From the NCBI GenBank assembly GCA_032622095.1, contig CP136063.1:80455980-80519979 (forward strand): a DNA stretch of 64,000 nucleotides. Direction: 5' to 3'. Each line of letters opens with the position of its first letter. Within the stretch, counting starts at the first letter, position 1. This document shows, piece after piece, positions 23,438 to 35,329 of this stretch. This DNA is from Siphonodentalium dalli. Taxonomy: Eukaryota; Mollusca; Scaphopoda; Gadilida; Siphonodentaliidae. The notes below the pieces were generated by a model. It was not told the DNA's origin. It saw only the letters and a list, made by a program, of their open reading frames with translations, and searched no databases. The translations under genes were made by a program, and so were the position numbers.

Positions 23438-26400
23438 TCCATGATGACATACTTTTGCCAAACTTCATGTAACTGTGTGAGGTGGTTTCCCATTATCAGA
23501 GGTAATGTGAAACGCACTACTAATAACCAAAATTTGAGGGCGCATGTACATCTCCACAGCGAGTCCCGGTACCTCGCAATTAGGTAAACACGGCAATTGA
23601 TGCGAAATCACTAATGTGGACGGACATCTCCAAAGAGTCATGGCACCTCGAAATTAGGTAAAAATTACAATTTATATTAAACCACGACGAATATGTCGGG
23701 ACCCGTGCTGACATCGGCTCTAGATATCAGGCTGCGCGGGGTTAAACTGTAATTAGGACTGATGTGGTGACCACCACTAAAGACTAACCATGTTCGTGGG
23801 ATATGCGTGTGGAGTGACCTGGAGCTCTAAAATCGGGCCATAATAGCGATAATGTTCGGTCTGTACACTGAAGTATTGAAGTCCGTGATTACCTATTATA
23901 CTTTTCCCAAATTTCAACTGCGTGCGGTGGTTTTCCACTACCAGCGGTCACACTGTCTACACATTTGCATCAACTAATGTTGAGGGATATCTCTGTAGAT
24001 TGTCCTGGTACCTCGAAATTAGGTAGAAATGCAAATTTATATGAAATCACGACGAATATGTCGGGACCCGTGCTGACCTCATGCTCTAGAAATCCGACTA
24101 CGTGGGGTTAAATTGTAATTAGGGTTGATGTGTTGACCACAATGATATACCTGTTATGTTCGTGGATTATGCGTGTGGAGTGTCCTTGAGCCCTAAAAAC
24201 GGGCCATAAAAGCGATAATTTTTGGTTTGTACATAGACGTATTGAAGTCCGTGATGACATTTTTTACCAAATTTCAACTGCGTGGGGTGGTTTTCCACTA
24301 TACCAGCGGTCACACTCTCTACACATATGCATCAACTAATGTGGAGGGATATCTCTGTAGAGTGTCCTGGTACCTCGAAATTAGGTAGAAATGCCAATCT
24401 ATATGAAATCACGACGAATATGTCGGGACCCGTGCTGACCTCGTGCACTAGAAGTCCAGCTGCGTGGGGTTATATTGTAATTAGGGCTGATGTGTTGACC
24501 ACAATGACATACCTGCTATGTTCGTGGGTTATGCGTGTGGAGTGTCCTGGAGCCCTAAAAACGGGCTATAATAGCGATAATGTTCGGTTTGTACATAGAC
24601 GTATTGAAGTACGTGATGACCTACTTTTACCAAATTTCAACTGCGTGGGGTGGTTTTCCAATACCAGCGGTCACACTCTCTACAAATATGAGTCAACTAA
24701 TGTGGAGGGATATCTCTGTAGAGTGTCCTGGTACCTCGAAATTAGGTAGAAATGCCAATCTATATGAAATCACGACGAATATGTCGGGACCCGTGCTGAC
24801 CTCGTGCACTAGAAATCCAGCTGCGTGGGGTTAAATTGTAATTAGGGCTGATGTGTTGACCACAATGACATACCTGCTATGTTCGTGGGTTATGCGTGTG
24901 TGGTGTCCTGGAGCCCTAAAAACGGGCCATAATAGCGATCATGTTCGGTTTGTACATAGAAGTATTGAATTCCGTGATGACCTGCTTTTGCCAAATTTCA
25001 ACTGCGTGGGTGGTTTTCCACTACCAGCGGTCACACTCTCTACAAATATGCATCAACTAATGTGGAGGGATATCTCTGTAGAGTGTCCTGGTACCTCGAA
25101 ATTAGGTAGAAATGACAATTTATATGAAATCACGAAGAATATGTCGGGACCCGTGCTGACCTCGTGCTCTAGAAACCCAGCTGCGTGGGGTTAAATTGTA
25201 AATATGGCTGATGTGTTGACCACAATGACATGCCTGTTATGTTCGCGGGTTATGCGTGTGTGGTGTCCTGGAGCCCTAAAAACGGGCCATAATAGCGATC
25301 ATGTTCGGTTTGTACATAGAAGTATTGAATTCCGTGATGACCTGCTTTTGCCAAATTTCAACTGCGTGGGTGGTTTTCCACTACCAGCGGTCACACTCTC
25401 TACAAATATGCATCAACTAATGTGGAGGGATATCTCTGTAGAGTGTCCTAGTACCTCGAAATTAGGTAGAAATGCCAATCTATATGAATTCACGACGAAT
25501 ATGTCCGGACCCGTGCTGACCTCGTGCTCTAGAAATCCAGCTGCGTGGGGTTAAATTGTAATTAGGGCTGATGTGTTGACCACAATGACATACCTGATAT
25601 GTTCGTGGGTTATGCGTGTGTGGTGTCCTGGAGCCCTAAAAACGGGCCATAATAGCGATAATGTTCGGTTTGTACATAGACGTATTGAAGTCCGTGATGA
25701 CCTGTTTTTACCAAATTTCAACTGCGTGGGGCGGTTTTACACTACCAGCGGTCACACTGTCTACACATATGAATCAACTAATGTGGAGGGTTATCTCTGT
25801 AGAGTGTCCTGGTACCTCGAAATTAGGTAGAAATGCCAATTTATATGAAATCACGACGAATATGTCGGGACCCGTGCTGACCTCGTGCTCTAGAAATCCA
25901 GCTGCGTGGGGTTAAATTGTAAATAGGGATGATGTGTTGACCACAATGACATGTCTGCTATGTTCGTGGGTTACGCGTGTGTGGTGTCCTGGAGCCCTAA
26001 AAACGGGCCATACTAGCGATAATGTTCGGTTTGTAAATAGACGTATTGAAGTCCGTGATGACCTGTTTTTACCAAATTTCAACTGCGTGGGGTGGTTTTC
26101 CACTACCAGCGGTCACACTCTCTACACATATGCATCAACTAATGTGGAGGGATATCTCTGTAGAGTGTCCTGGTACCTCGAAATTAGGTAGAAATGCCAA
26201 TTTATATGAAATCACGAAGAATATGTCGGGACCCGTGCTGACCTCGTGCTCTAGAAATCCAGCTGCGTGGGGTTAAATTGTAAATATGGCTGATGTGTTG
26301 ACCACAATGACATGCCTGTTATGTTCGTGGGTTATGCGTGTGTGGTGTCCTGGAGCCCTAAAAACGGGCCATAATAGCGATCATGTTCGGTTTGTACATA

Positions 26401-29400
26401 GAAGTATTGAATTCCGTGATGACCTGCTTTTGCCAAATTTCAACTGCGTGGGTGGTTTTCCACTACCAGCGGTCACACTCTCTACAAATATGCATCAACT
26501 AATGTGGAGGGATATCTCTGTAGAGTGTCCTGGTACCTCGAAATTAGGTAGAAATGCCAATCTATATGAAATCACGACGAATATGTCGGGACCCGTGCTG
26601 ACCTCGTGCTCTGGAAATCCAGCTGCGTGGGATTAAATTGTAAATATGGCTGATGTGTTGACCACAATGACATGCCTGATATGTTCGTGGGTTATGCGTG
26701 TGTGGTGTCCTGGAGCCCTAAAAACGGGCCATAATAGCGATAATGTTCGGTTTGTACATAGACGTATTGAAGTCCGTGATGACCTGTTTTTACCAAATTT
26801 CAACTGCGTGGGGCGGCTTTACATTACCAGCGGTCACACTGTCTACACATATGAATCAACTAATGTGGAGGGTTATCTCTGTAGAGTGTCCTGGTACCTC
26901 GAAATTAGGTAGAAATGCCAATTTATATGAAATCACGACGAATATGTCGGGACCCGTGCTGACCTCGTGCTCTAGAAATCCAGCTGCGTGGGGTTAAATT
27001 GTAAATAGGGATGATGTGTTGACCACAATGACATGCCTGTTATGTTCGTGGGTTATGCGTGTGTGGTGTCCTGGAGCCCTAAAAACGGGCCATACTGGCG
27101 ATAATGTTCGGTTTGTACATAGACGTATTGAAGTCCGTGATGACCTGTTTTTACCAAATTTCAACTGCGTGGGGCGGCTTTACACTACCAGCGGTCACAC
27201 TGTCTACACATATGAATCAACTAATGTGGAAGGTTATCTCTGTAGAGTGTCCTGGTACCTCGAAATTAGGTAGAAATGCCAATTTATATGAAATCACGAC
27301 CAATATGTCGGGACCCGTGCTGACCTCGTGCTCTAGAAATCCAGCTGCGTGGGGTTAAATTGTAAATATGGATGATGTGTTGACCACAATGACATGCCTG
27401 TTATGTTCGTGGGTTATGCGTATGTGGTGTCCTGGAGCCCTAAAAACGGGCCATACTAGCGATAATGTTCGGTTTGTACATAGACGTATTGAAGTCCGTG
27501 ATGACCTGTTTTTACCAAATTTCAACTGCGTGGGGTGGTTTTCCACTACCAGCGGTCACACTCTCTACACATATGCATCAACTAATGTGGAGGGATATCT
27601 CTGTAGAGTGTCCTGGTACCTCGAAATTAGGTAGAAATGCCAATTTATATTAAATCACGACGAATATGTCGGGACCCGTGCTGACCTCGTGCTCTAGAAA
27701 TCCAGCTGCGTGGGGTTAAATTGTAAATAGGGATGATGTGTTGACCACAATGACATGCCTGTTATGTTCGTGGGTTATGCGTGTGTGGTGTCCTGGAGCC
27801 CTAAAAACGGGCCATATTAGCGATAATGTTCGGTTTGTACATAGACGTATTGAAGTCCGTGATGACCTGTTTTTACCAAATTTCAACTGTGTGGGGTGGT
27901 TTTCCACTACCAGCGGTCACACTCTCTACACATATGCATCAACTAATGTGGAGGGATATCTCTGTAGAGTGTCCTGGTACCTCGAAATTAGCTAGAAATG
28001 CCAATTTATATGAAATCACGACGAATATGTCGGGACCCGTGCTGACCTCGTGCTGTAGAAATCCAGCTGCGTGGGGTTAAATTGTAAATAGGGATGATGT
28101 GTTGACCACAATGACATGCCTGATATGTTCGTGGGTTATGCGTGTGTGGTGTCCTGGAGCCCTAAAAACGGGCCATAATAGCGATAATGTTCGGTTTGTA
28201 CATAGACGTATTGAAGTCCGTGATGACCTGTTTTTACCAAATTTCAACTGCGTGGGGCGGCTTTACACTACCAGCGGTCAAACTGTCTACACATATGAAT
28301 CAACTAATGTGGAGGGTTATCTCTGTAGAGTGTCCTGGTACCTCGAAATTAGGTAGAAATGCCAATTTATATGAAATCACGACCAATATGTCGGGACCCG
28401 TGCTGACCTCGTGCTCTAGAAATCCAGCTGCTTGGGGTTAAATTGTAAATAGGGATGATGTGTTGACCACAATGACATACCTGATATGTTCGTGGGTTAT
28501 GCGTGTGTGGTGTCCTGGAGCCCTAAAAACGGGCCATAATAGCGATAATGTTCGGTTTGTACATAGACGTATTGAAGTCCGTGATGACCTGTTTTTACCA
28601 AATTTCAACTGCGTGGGGCGGCTTCACACTACCAGCGGTCACACTGTCTACACATATGAATCAACTAATGTGGAAGGTTATCTCTGTAGAGTGTCCTGGT
28701 ACCTCGAAATTAGGTAGAAATGCCAATTTATATGAAATCACGACGAATATGTCGGGACCCGTGCTGACCTCGTGCTCTAGAAATCCAGCTGCGTGGGGTT
28801 AAATTGTAAATAGGGATGATGTGTTGACCACAATGACATGCCTGTTATGTTCGTGGGTTATGCGTGTGTGGTGTCCTGGAGCCCTAAAAACGGGCCATAC
28901 TAGCGATAATGTTCGGTTTGTACATAGACGTATTGAAGTCCGTGATGACCTGTTTTTACCAAATTTCAACTGCGTGCGGTGGTTTTCCACTACCAGCGGT
29001 CACACTCTCTACACATATGCATCAACTAATGTGGAGGGATATCTCTGTAGAGTGTCCTGGTACCTCGAAATTAGGTAGAAATGCCAATTTATATGAAATC
29101 ACGACGAATATGTCGGGACCCGTGCTGACCTCGTGCTCTAGAAATCCAGCTGCGTGGGGTTAAATTGTAAATAGGGATGATGTGTTGACCACAATGACAT
29201 GCCTGATATGTTCGTGGGTTTTGCGTGTGTGGTGTCCTGGAGCCCTAAAAACGGGCCATAATAGCGATAATGTTCGGTTTGTACATAGACGTATTGAAGT
29301 CCGTGATGACCTGTTTTTACCAAATTTCAACTGCGTGGGGCGGCTTTACACTACCAGCGGTCACACTGTCTACACATATGAATCAACTAATGTGGAGGGT

Positions 29401-30842
29401 TATCTCTGTAGAGTGTCCTGGTACCTCGAAATTAGGTAGAAATGCCAATTTATATGAAATCACGACGAATATGTCGGGACCCGTGCTGACCTCGTGCTCT
29501 AGAAATCCAGCTGCGTGGGGTTAAATTGTAAATAGGGATGATGTGTTGACCACAATGACATGCCTGATATGTTCGTGGGTTTTGCGTGTGTGGTGTCCTG
29601 GAGCCCTAAAAACGGGCCATAATAGCGATAATGTTCGGTTTGTACATAGACGTATTGAAGTCCGTGATGACCTGTTTTTACCAAATTTCAACTGCGTGGG
29701 GCGGCTTTACACTACCAGCGGTCACACTGTCTACACATATGAATCAACTAATGTGGAGGGTTATCTCTGTAGAGTGTCCTGGTACCTCGAAATTAGGTAG
29801 AAATGCCAATTTATATGAAATCACGACGAATATGTCGGGACCCGTGCTGACCTCGTGCTCTAGAAATCCAGCTGCGTGGGGTTAAATTGTAAATAGGGAT
29901 GATGTGTTGACCACAATGACATGCCTGATATGTTCGTGGGTTATGCGTGTGTGGTGTCCTGGAGCCCTAAAAACGGGCCATAATAGCGATAATGTTCGGT
30001 TTGTACATAGACGTATTGAAGTCCGTGATGACCTGTTTTTACCAAATTTCAACTGCTTGGGGTGGTTTTCCACTACCAGCGGTCACACTCTCTACACATA
30101 TGCATCAACTAATGTGGAGGGATATCTCTGTAGAGTGTCCTGGTACCTCGAAATTAGGTAGAAATGCCAATTTATATGAAATCACGACGAATATGTCGGG
30201 ACCCGTGCTGACCTCGTGCTCTAGAAATTCAGCTGCGTGGGGTTAAATTGTAATTAGGGCTGATGTGTTGACCACAATGACATACCTGCTATATTCGTGG
30301 GTTATGCCTGTGTGGTGTCCTGGAGCCCTAAAAACGGGCCATAATAGCGATCATGTTCGGTTTGTACATAGAAGTATTGAATTCCGTGATGACCTGCTTT
30401 TGCCAAATTTCAAATGCGTGGGTGGTTTTCCACTACCAGCGGTCACACTCTATACAAATATGCATCAACTAATGTGGAGGGATATCTCTGTAGAGTGTCC
30501 TGGTACCTCGAAATTAGGTAGAAATGCCAATTTATATGAAATCACGACGAATATTATATATGTCGGGACCCGTGCTGACCTCGTGCTCTAGAAATCCAGC
30601 TGCGTGGGGTTAAATTGTAATTAGGGCTGATGTGTTGACCACAATGACATACCTGTTATGTTCGTGGGTTATGCGTGTGGGGTGTCTAGGAGCCCTAAAA
30701 ACGGGCCATAATAGCGATAATGTTCGGGTTTGTACATAGACGTATTGAAGTCCGTGATGACCTGTTTTTACCAAATTTCAACTGCGTGGAGCGGTTTTCC
30801 ACTACCAGAGGTCACACTGTCTACACATATGCATCAACTAAT
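23438..30842 (-). repeat. 361-bp satellite array 2, inverted relative to array 1
   Basis: The same ~361-bp satellite in opposite orientation, about 20 monomers. The first unit or two (23438-24240) are strongly diverged and partly deleted but recognisable by 'CCATGATGACATACTTTTGCC', 'TACCTCGAAATTAGGTA' and 'GTGCTGACATCGGCTCTAG'. Similarity to array 1 rises towards 25.5-30.2 kb and falls again at the right end. Besides A and B forms it contains a third form, C (GCTTTTGCCAAATT, GTGGGTGGTTTTCC, ATAGAAGTATTGAATTCCG), at about 24853, 25204, 26286 and 30265. Form C also appears once in array 1 at 19952. No pentamer order is visible. The array ends abruptly in CATCAACTAATTGTTCCCGG at 30842. Confidence 0.95.
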
Positions 30843-31884
30843 TGTTCCCGGGATCAAAGTAGGCATATATGGCCTAAAATTCCTTAAATCGACATGTAGT
30901 TTGCAATCAAATCGAAAAATAAATTTTCGATATGCCGGTTATCATCATCATAATATGAAAATATAGTATGTGTGGAATGTTTCACGTTAAAATGAGCACC
31001 GGAGGATCATGTTCCTATTTTTCAGCTGCCATGAAAACGGTAGGCACTTTTATGCATGTTTTCTCCGTTACCAACCCGAACAGGTAGCATATGGGTACGT
31101 ACAGTCCATTTAAACATGTGGCAACAGTTTTATATTGTCACAATCAATACGCAATGGTGGCTATAGTCACATGCATGCAATTTTATTAAAAAAAAATGAT
31201 TCGAGCTGTCACTAGCCAGATGTTTAGGGTCAATGGCTACCCGTATATCTTAAGATTACCGTGCAATTAAAAATTCATTCCGAATCGAACACTCTCTATC
31301 ACTCTATATGGTGTATAGACAGACGAAATGGACCAATTTCTTATGTGGGGATATATACGTTTTCGAAAACAAAACATATGGAAAATATTGATGTGGCGTT
31401 TGTGATATGCGACACACATATACTACAGTGGGCGTGGTAACGGAGAAAACGCATTTTGGGTCTTTATATTCCTAAATATTGCGAATCGTTGATACACACT
31501 AAATTTTTAATAATATGTGACACAAACGTGTTTGGTTGAATTTCTAACTTCGCTGGAAACATATTAACTATTATTTGAACTACATGCAGTCCCATGTACT
31601 TTGAATGTATATGTGTTTCCAGTAAACCCATACCATTGATCTATGCTGGTGCACACAATACTGTGCATCTAAAAATAAGACCTGCGTAATCATGCCATTC
31701 AATTTTATTTGATTACATAAATATAAGAATGTGTTAATATATGTCGAACAAGGAATACCTGACAATTCAAACGCCCGATGTAATATTAGCATGGGCGTGA
31801 TGGTAACGGAGAAAAAACCTATATATAGTTATATACGACCTGTATGCAAGTTTATAAATGAGGAATATTTTGCTAATGAACGAG
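30843..31884. other. Intergenic DNA with scattered GGTAACGGAGAAAAC motifs
   Basis: AT-rich sequence with no credible gene. It starts with TTGTTCCCGGGATCAAAGTA, a word that recurs at 35469. Copies of the 15-bp motif GGTAACGGAGAAAAC lie at 31058-31072 (reverse), 31436-31450 and 31802-31816. Confidence 0.55.
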
Positions 31885-31935
31885 GAGTGGTGACTTTCGC
31901 TCCACCGGAGACTTCGTCTCAGGTGAGCTAAAAAA
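31885..31935 (+). repeat. Isolated hairpin tail of a dispersed repeat
   Basis: Contains a perfect-loop hairpin in which GGAGAC, the loop TTC and GTCTC are embedded in GCTCCACC...AGGTGAGC, followed by TAAAAA. The same tail closes the 155-bp array at 32512, so this is a second 3' end of the same dispersed repeat family. Confidence 0.65.
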
Positions 31936-31974
31936 TTAAAGGTCAAAATGCAAAAATGTAATTTTTTGTTTTTA

Positions 31975-32430
31975 GAGTTATGTCCCTGGCTCCGCCCCTA
32001 TTTGACCCAGTGACCCCATTTGAACAAATCTGAACCCCAATCACCCAAGGTCCCTCCGTATCAAATATGTATCCATTCGACCCGATGGTACAAGAGAAGA
32101 AGTCGTTTTAAGAAATACTATGGAGGGAAAGAGTTATGGCCCTGGCTTCGCAACTATTTGACACAATGACCTCATTTGAACAAATCTGAATGTGAGTCAC
32201 CTAGGGAACATCCACACCAAATATGAACCCATTTGGCCTGCCGGTATTTGAGAAGATGTTTAAAAGAATTACTATGGAGGGAAAGAGTTATGGCCCTGGC
32301 TTCGCAACTATTCGACACAGTGACCTCATTTGAACAAATCTGAATGAGAGTCACCTAGGGAACAGCCACACCAAATATGAACTCATTCGGTCTATAGGTT
32401 CCAGAGGAGAAGATGTTTAAAGAATTGTTG
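31975..32430 (+). repeat. Three tandem units of ~155 bp (GAGTTATGGCCCTGGC)
   Basis: Units start with GAGTTATG at 31975, 32131 and 32285 (periods 156 and 154). Each contains 'CATTTGAACAAATCTGAA' and 'ATTACTATGGAGGGAAA' or diverged versions. The second and third units are more similar to each other than to the first. Confidence 0.85.
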
Positions 32431-32516
32431 ACGGACTGACGGATGGACGGACGACGGACGAGAAGTGATGACTATAGCTCCACCGGAGACTTCGTCTCAG
32501 GTGAGCTAAAAACTAC
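32431..32516 (+). repeat. GGAC-rich tract and hairpin tail ending the 155-bp array
   Basis: GACGGACTGACGGATGGACGGACGACGGACG is followed by a hairpin. GGAGAC/GTCTC is enclosed by ACC/GGT and GCTC/GAGC, then TAAAA. The constant hairpin at the right edge suggests a defined terminus of a mobile repeat rather than a simple tandem array. Confidence 0.7.
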
Positions 32517-32674
32517 CAAAACAAAATGCATTGTTTTATTCATGGATTGGTACTAGTATGCAATATTATTAAAATTCGAAATTAATTTTAAATAGCTAGT
32601 AGCCTTCAATTAATTTCCTGCCTATATAAATCAATTTAATAAATGTCATCGTTACTAGTGTCATCACATTGAGT

Positions 32675-32950
32675 CTATATGTCTAAACATGACAAACACG
32701 TGAAATTATCACCGTCGTCAAAGACACCGTAATCCTCTCCGCAACCTTCATGAAACCACTTGCCACAATCTGAGCACAACACCCATTCGTCGCGTTTACT
32801 GGGGTCGAGTGGATCATCATAAACCCATCCACACTTCCCACAAGAATACGCATCTTGACAGTTATTTTCCGCAATCTTTTTTGAAGCTCGCTTGCCTTTG
32901 ATGACCGTTGACCGAGAACCATTAGACTCGCGAACATGTGGTGCAGACAT
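32675..32950 (-). CDS. PHD-finger open reading frame (91 residues), terminal part of the broken gene
   Basis: An intact 91-residue frame with an in-frame stop just upstream (TGA, about 12 codons before the ATG). It has a basic linker 'VIKGKRASKKIAEN' and then a complete PHD finger: CGKC, 10 or more residues rich in Asp, 'WVLCSDCGKWFHEGC', then 'FTCLSCLDI' at the end. All eight zinc ligands are present (C4HC3). A PHD finger at the extreme C-terminus with W-x-x-C-x-x-C-x-x-W-F-H-x-x-C is common at the ends of transposase-like proteins of invertebrates, and also occurs in chromatin readers. It is more likely the last exon or last frame of the broken gene than a free-standing gene. Confidence 0.5.
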   Translation of the reverse strand: MSAPHVRESNGSRSTVIKGKRASKKIAENNCQDAYSCGKCGWVYDDPLDPSKRDEWVLCSDCGKWFHEGCGEDYGVFDDGDNFTCLSCLDI

Positions 32951-33428
32951 CGTTGTGAACTTCCAATTGCATTTCAGGTATAGGATTCACCATTTGAAGT
33001 TAGAAACTTTAAACAATTGGCGCAGAAACATGACGTTTCTCTGGTAGTGATGCCGTTTTCGTGTTTGGTAGGAATAACCGCGTGTACCTTGAGTGTTCCA
33101 GGAACGGGTAGGACATCGGGAAAACCAATTTCAGGGCGCTTTCGTTGAGGTGAATAAATGCGACATTAACATTGGCGTGATTGCCCCAATCACAAAATGC
33201 GGCGGCGTTCTGTATCACACATTTTACCGGTCTTCACTGCAACGTCAGTCAACCTCTTAGAGGTCCCTCCAACTCCGTCACACGGCCCCTTTCCATGACC
33301 TGCTTCCAAATATTGCCAGGTAGCTTTCACGCCCATCTTAGAATGATTACTGACAAGGTTGAAGATATGTCTGTTTCGATATTGGCTGGTGGGTGAATCC
33401 GAAATGTATAGTGAATGTATTTGACACC
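32675..33428 (-). pseudogene. Frame-broken transposon-like gene ending in a PHD finger
   Basis: Three minus-strand pieces in different frames form one protein-like series. First, about 33190-33428 encodes 'SDSPTSQYRNRHIF', then 'TWQYLEAGHGKGPCDGVGGT'. Second, about 33009-33215 encodes 'NAAAFCDWGNHANVNVAFIH', then after another frame change 'LPVPGTLKVHAVIPTKHENG' and 'CFCANCL'. Third, 32675-32950 encodes a 91-residue frame with a C4HC3 PHD finger (C37, C40, C59, C62, H67, C70, C85, C88). The SDGPxSQY...EAGHGKGxxDGVGG pattern is familiar from a repetitive invertebrate protein family of uncertain function, often with a C-terminal zinc finger. At least two frame breaks suggest a decayed mobile-element copy; short introns are the alternative. 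Confidence 0.6.
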
Positions 33429-33443
33429 AGGAACAATATATAA

Positions 33444-34005
33444 CACCCTTTGTTTGACCTAAATCGGCCAAGGGGCTGAGAGATAGCATGCTGGGTGTCC
33501 TATTTTGAACCCCTCTGGACAGCGACAATTTTGGATCAGGTTGAGGTGTGTGAGGTGTTTGGAAAGAATGCCTGGGTAGGCGCACCCTACACCACCCTTT
33601 GTTTGACCTAAATCGGTCAACGGGACGAGAAATGGCATGGATGTCCTATTTGAACCCTTCTGGTCGGCGGCCATTTTGGATCGGGGTGGTGTGAAAGGGG
33701 TGAATATTTATATTATCTTGGGGCACCCTTTGTTTTACATAAATCGCCCAAGGGGTCGAGAAATGCCATGGGTGCCCTACTTGAACATTTGTGGATGGTG
33801 TCCATTTTAGATCGTGGTGTGGTGAAGGTGGTATTTAGATTGGCTCCCTACGCACACCTTTTGTTTGACCTAAATCGGCTGAGAAAAGGCATGGTGCCCT
33901 ATTTGAACCCTTCTGGACGGCGGCCACTTTGGATCTGGATGGGTGCGTGGATATAATAACTGTGGGGGGGGGGGGCACCATACAAAACCCTTTGTTTGAC
34001 ATAAT
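33444..34005 (+). repeat. Tandem array of ~130-149-bp units (CACCCTTTGTTTGACC)
   Basis: Units open with CACCCTTTGTTTGACCTAAA at 33444, 33593, 33724, ~33853 and a partial one near 33987 (periods 149, 131, ~129). Each contains a version of CCTATTTGAACCCTTCTGGA and GGCCATTTTGGATC. The array abuts the broken transposon-like gene. A G run (33963-33975) lies at its right end. Confidence 0.8.
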
Positions 34006-34214
34006 TATAAAAATTTCGCATAAGTAATAAGGAATGGAAGTCACCTTCGTTTTAATCGGTACTGTAACGGGGTGAATATATCGTTAAGATAGCTAACTCT
34101 GGTCGCCAGACAAGAAATCCATCCTACATACCCAACAGAAACTCATCTGCCACTCAGAGCCCGTCAGTCTGTAGCAGTGTGAGCAATGGCAACCCGCACT
34201 GTCTCTTTGATTTT

Positions 34215-34480
34215 GCTGTCCCATTTTGCCCGGATAGCATGGCACATTGTCCCACTTTGCCCAGTGCGGTGTCCCGATTTGCCCAAAGGCACGGGCAAAG
34301 TGGACACAACAAGAGGTTCCAAAAGGGACATACCGAGATGGTGTTTGGTATCAATGATCACCCGATTATATGCGCCGATGAATTATATACCAATCAACGG
34401 CTTTCCATTTTTTTCCGGCGAAAATCCTATCTAAAATTCCTTGAAAACATTTGGTGTCCTGCTTTGCCCGGGTCTCCCCT
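34215..34480 (+). repeat. Dispersed GTCCCNNTTTGCCC words
   Basis: Four related 14-mers: GTCCCATTTTGCCC, GTCCCACTTTGCCC, GTCCCGATTTGCCC and, more distant, GTCCTGCTTTGCCC. The first three lie within about 70 bp with irregular spacing, consistent with a decayed short tandem repeat. No function can be assigned. Confidence 0.5.
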
Positions 34481-34598
34481 ATTTGTAATTAACCTGGTTA
34501 GTTTTTTGTGTTGATCTGAGTCAAACAAACCCAGACTGCCGATATAGTATCGCCAAGGGGTTCATATGTGCCTAAAGAATGACCTTTTGGTGTTCGCT

Positions 34599-34972
34599 GG
34601 TAACGGAGAAAACGGTAACGGAGAAAACCGCATATTGTTTACAACCATATACAAAAGTCTTGTGATATTAATTTCAACATGCTCACGTGATATCTTGGGC
34701 TTGATAGACGTTCCGTCAGATGAGATTAGCAGTTGGAGTTAACTCGTCGATTTTCTATGTTTTATGGTGGTAACGGAGAAAACATCCTTAAATAAACTGT
34801 TTTGGGAGCGGCAACTCATCTCTCGTTATTTCTACATATGATTCATTTGCATTTAGAGCTATATGTTCCCCAGATTACACGTGATACTGCGTTTCTTTGT
34901 ATAAAATTAGGCAAGTACAGCAAGTTGTATCTGTCAGTTATGACGATTTAAATGGATGGTAACGGAGAAAAC
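34599..34972 (+). repeat. Cluster of GGTAACGGAGAAAAC motifs
   Basis: Exact 15-mers at 34599-34613, 34614-34628 (directly adjacent), 34769-34783 and 34958-34972, all on the plus strand. Further copies lie at 31.06-31.82 kb. The spacers between them are unlike each other. Confidence 0.75.
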
Positions 34973-35329
34973 ACCGTTTTCACGGACAACATACCATGGT
35001 GGACTGCTTCCAAATATAGTAACGTTATAGAATAATCGGTTTTTAATGCGAGAATCGGTCATACAAGTGAGATAATTACATAGGACTTGTATAATATAGT
35101 AACGGATTACTCAAGTTTCTGAGCTCATGAAATCGGATACCCAATAACGGACATCCCAAAAACAGCCAATTTTGTCACTCAAACCTCCCATTTGTGAAAT
35201 ATAAGGAAGCCAACCGGATTTTTCTATGTGATATATATTCGCCATAAGACCCCTGTTTAATGATGTGTTGCCATTGAGATGGCGGTCGAGGCATGCATGA
35301 GATACACCCCTCGGACATGTATTTGCCAT

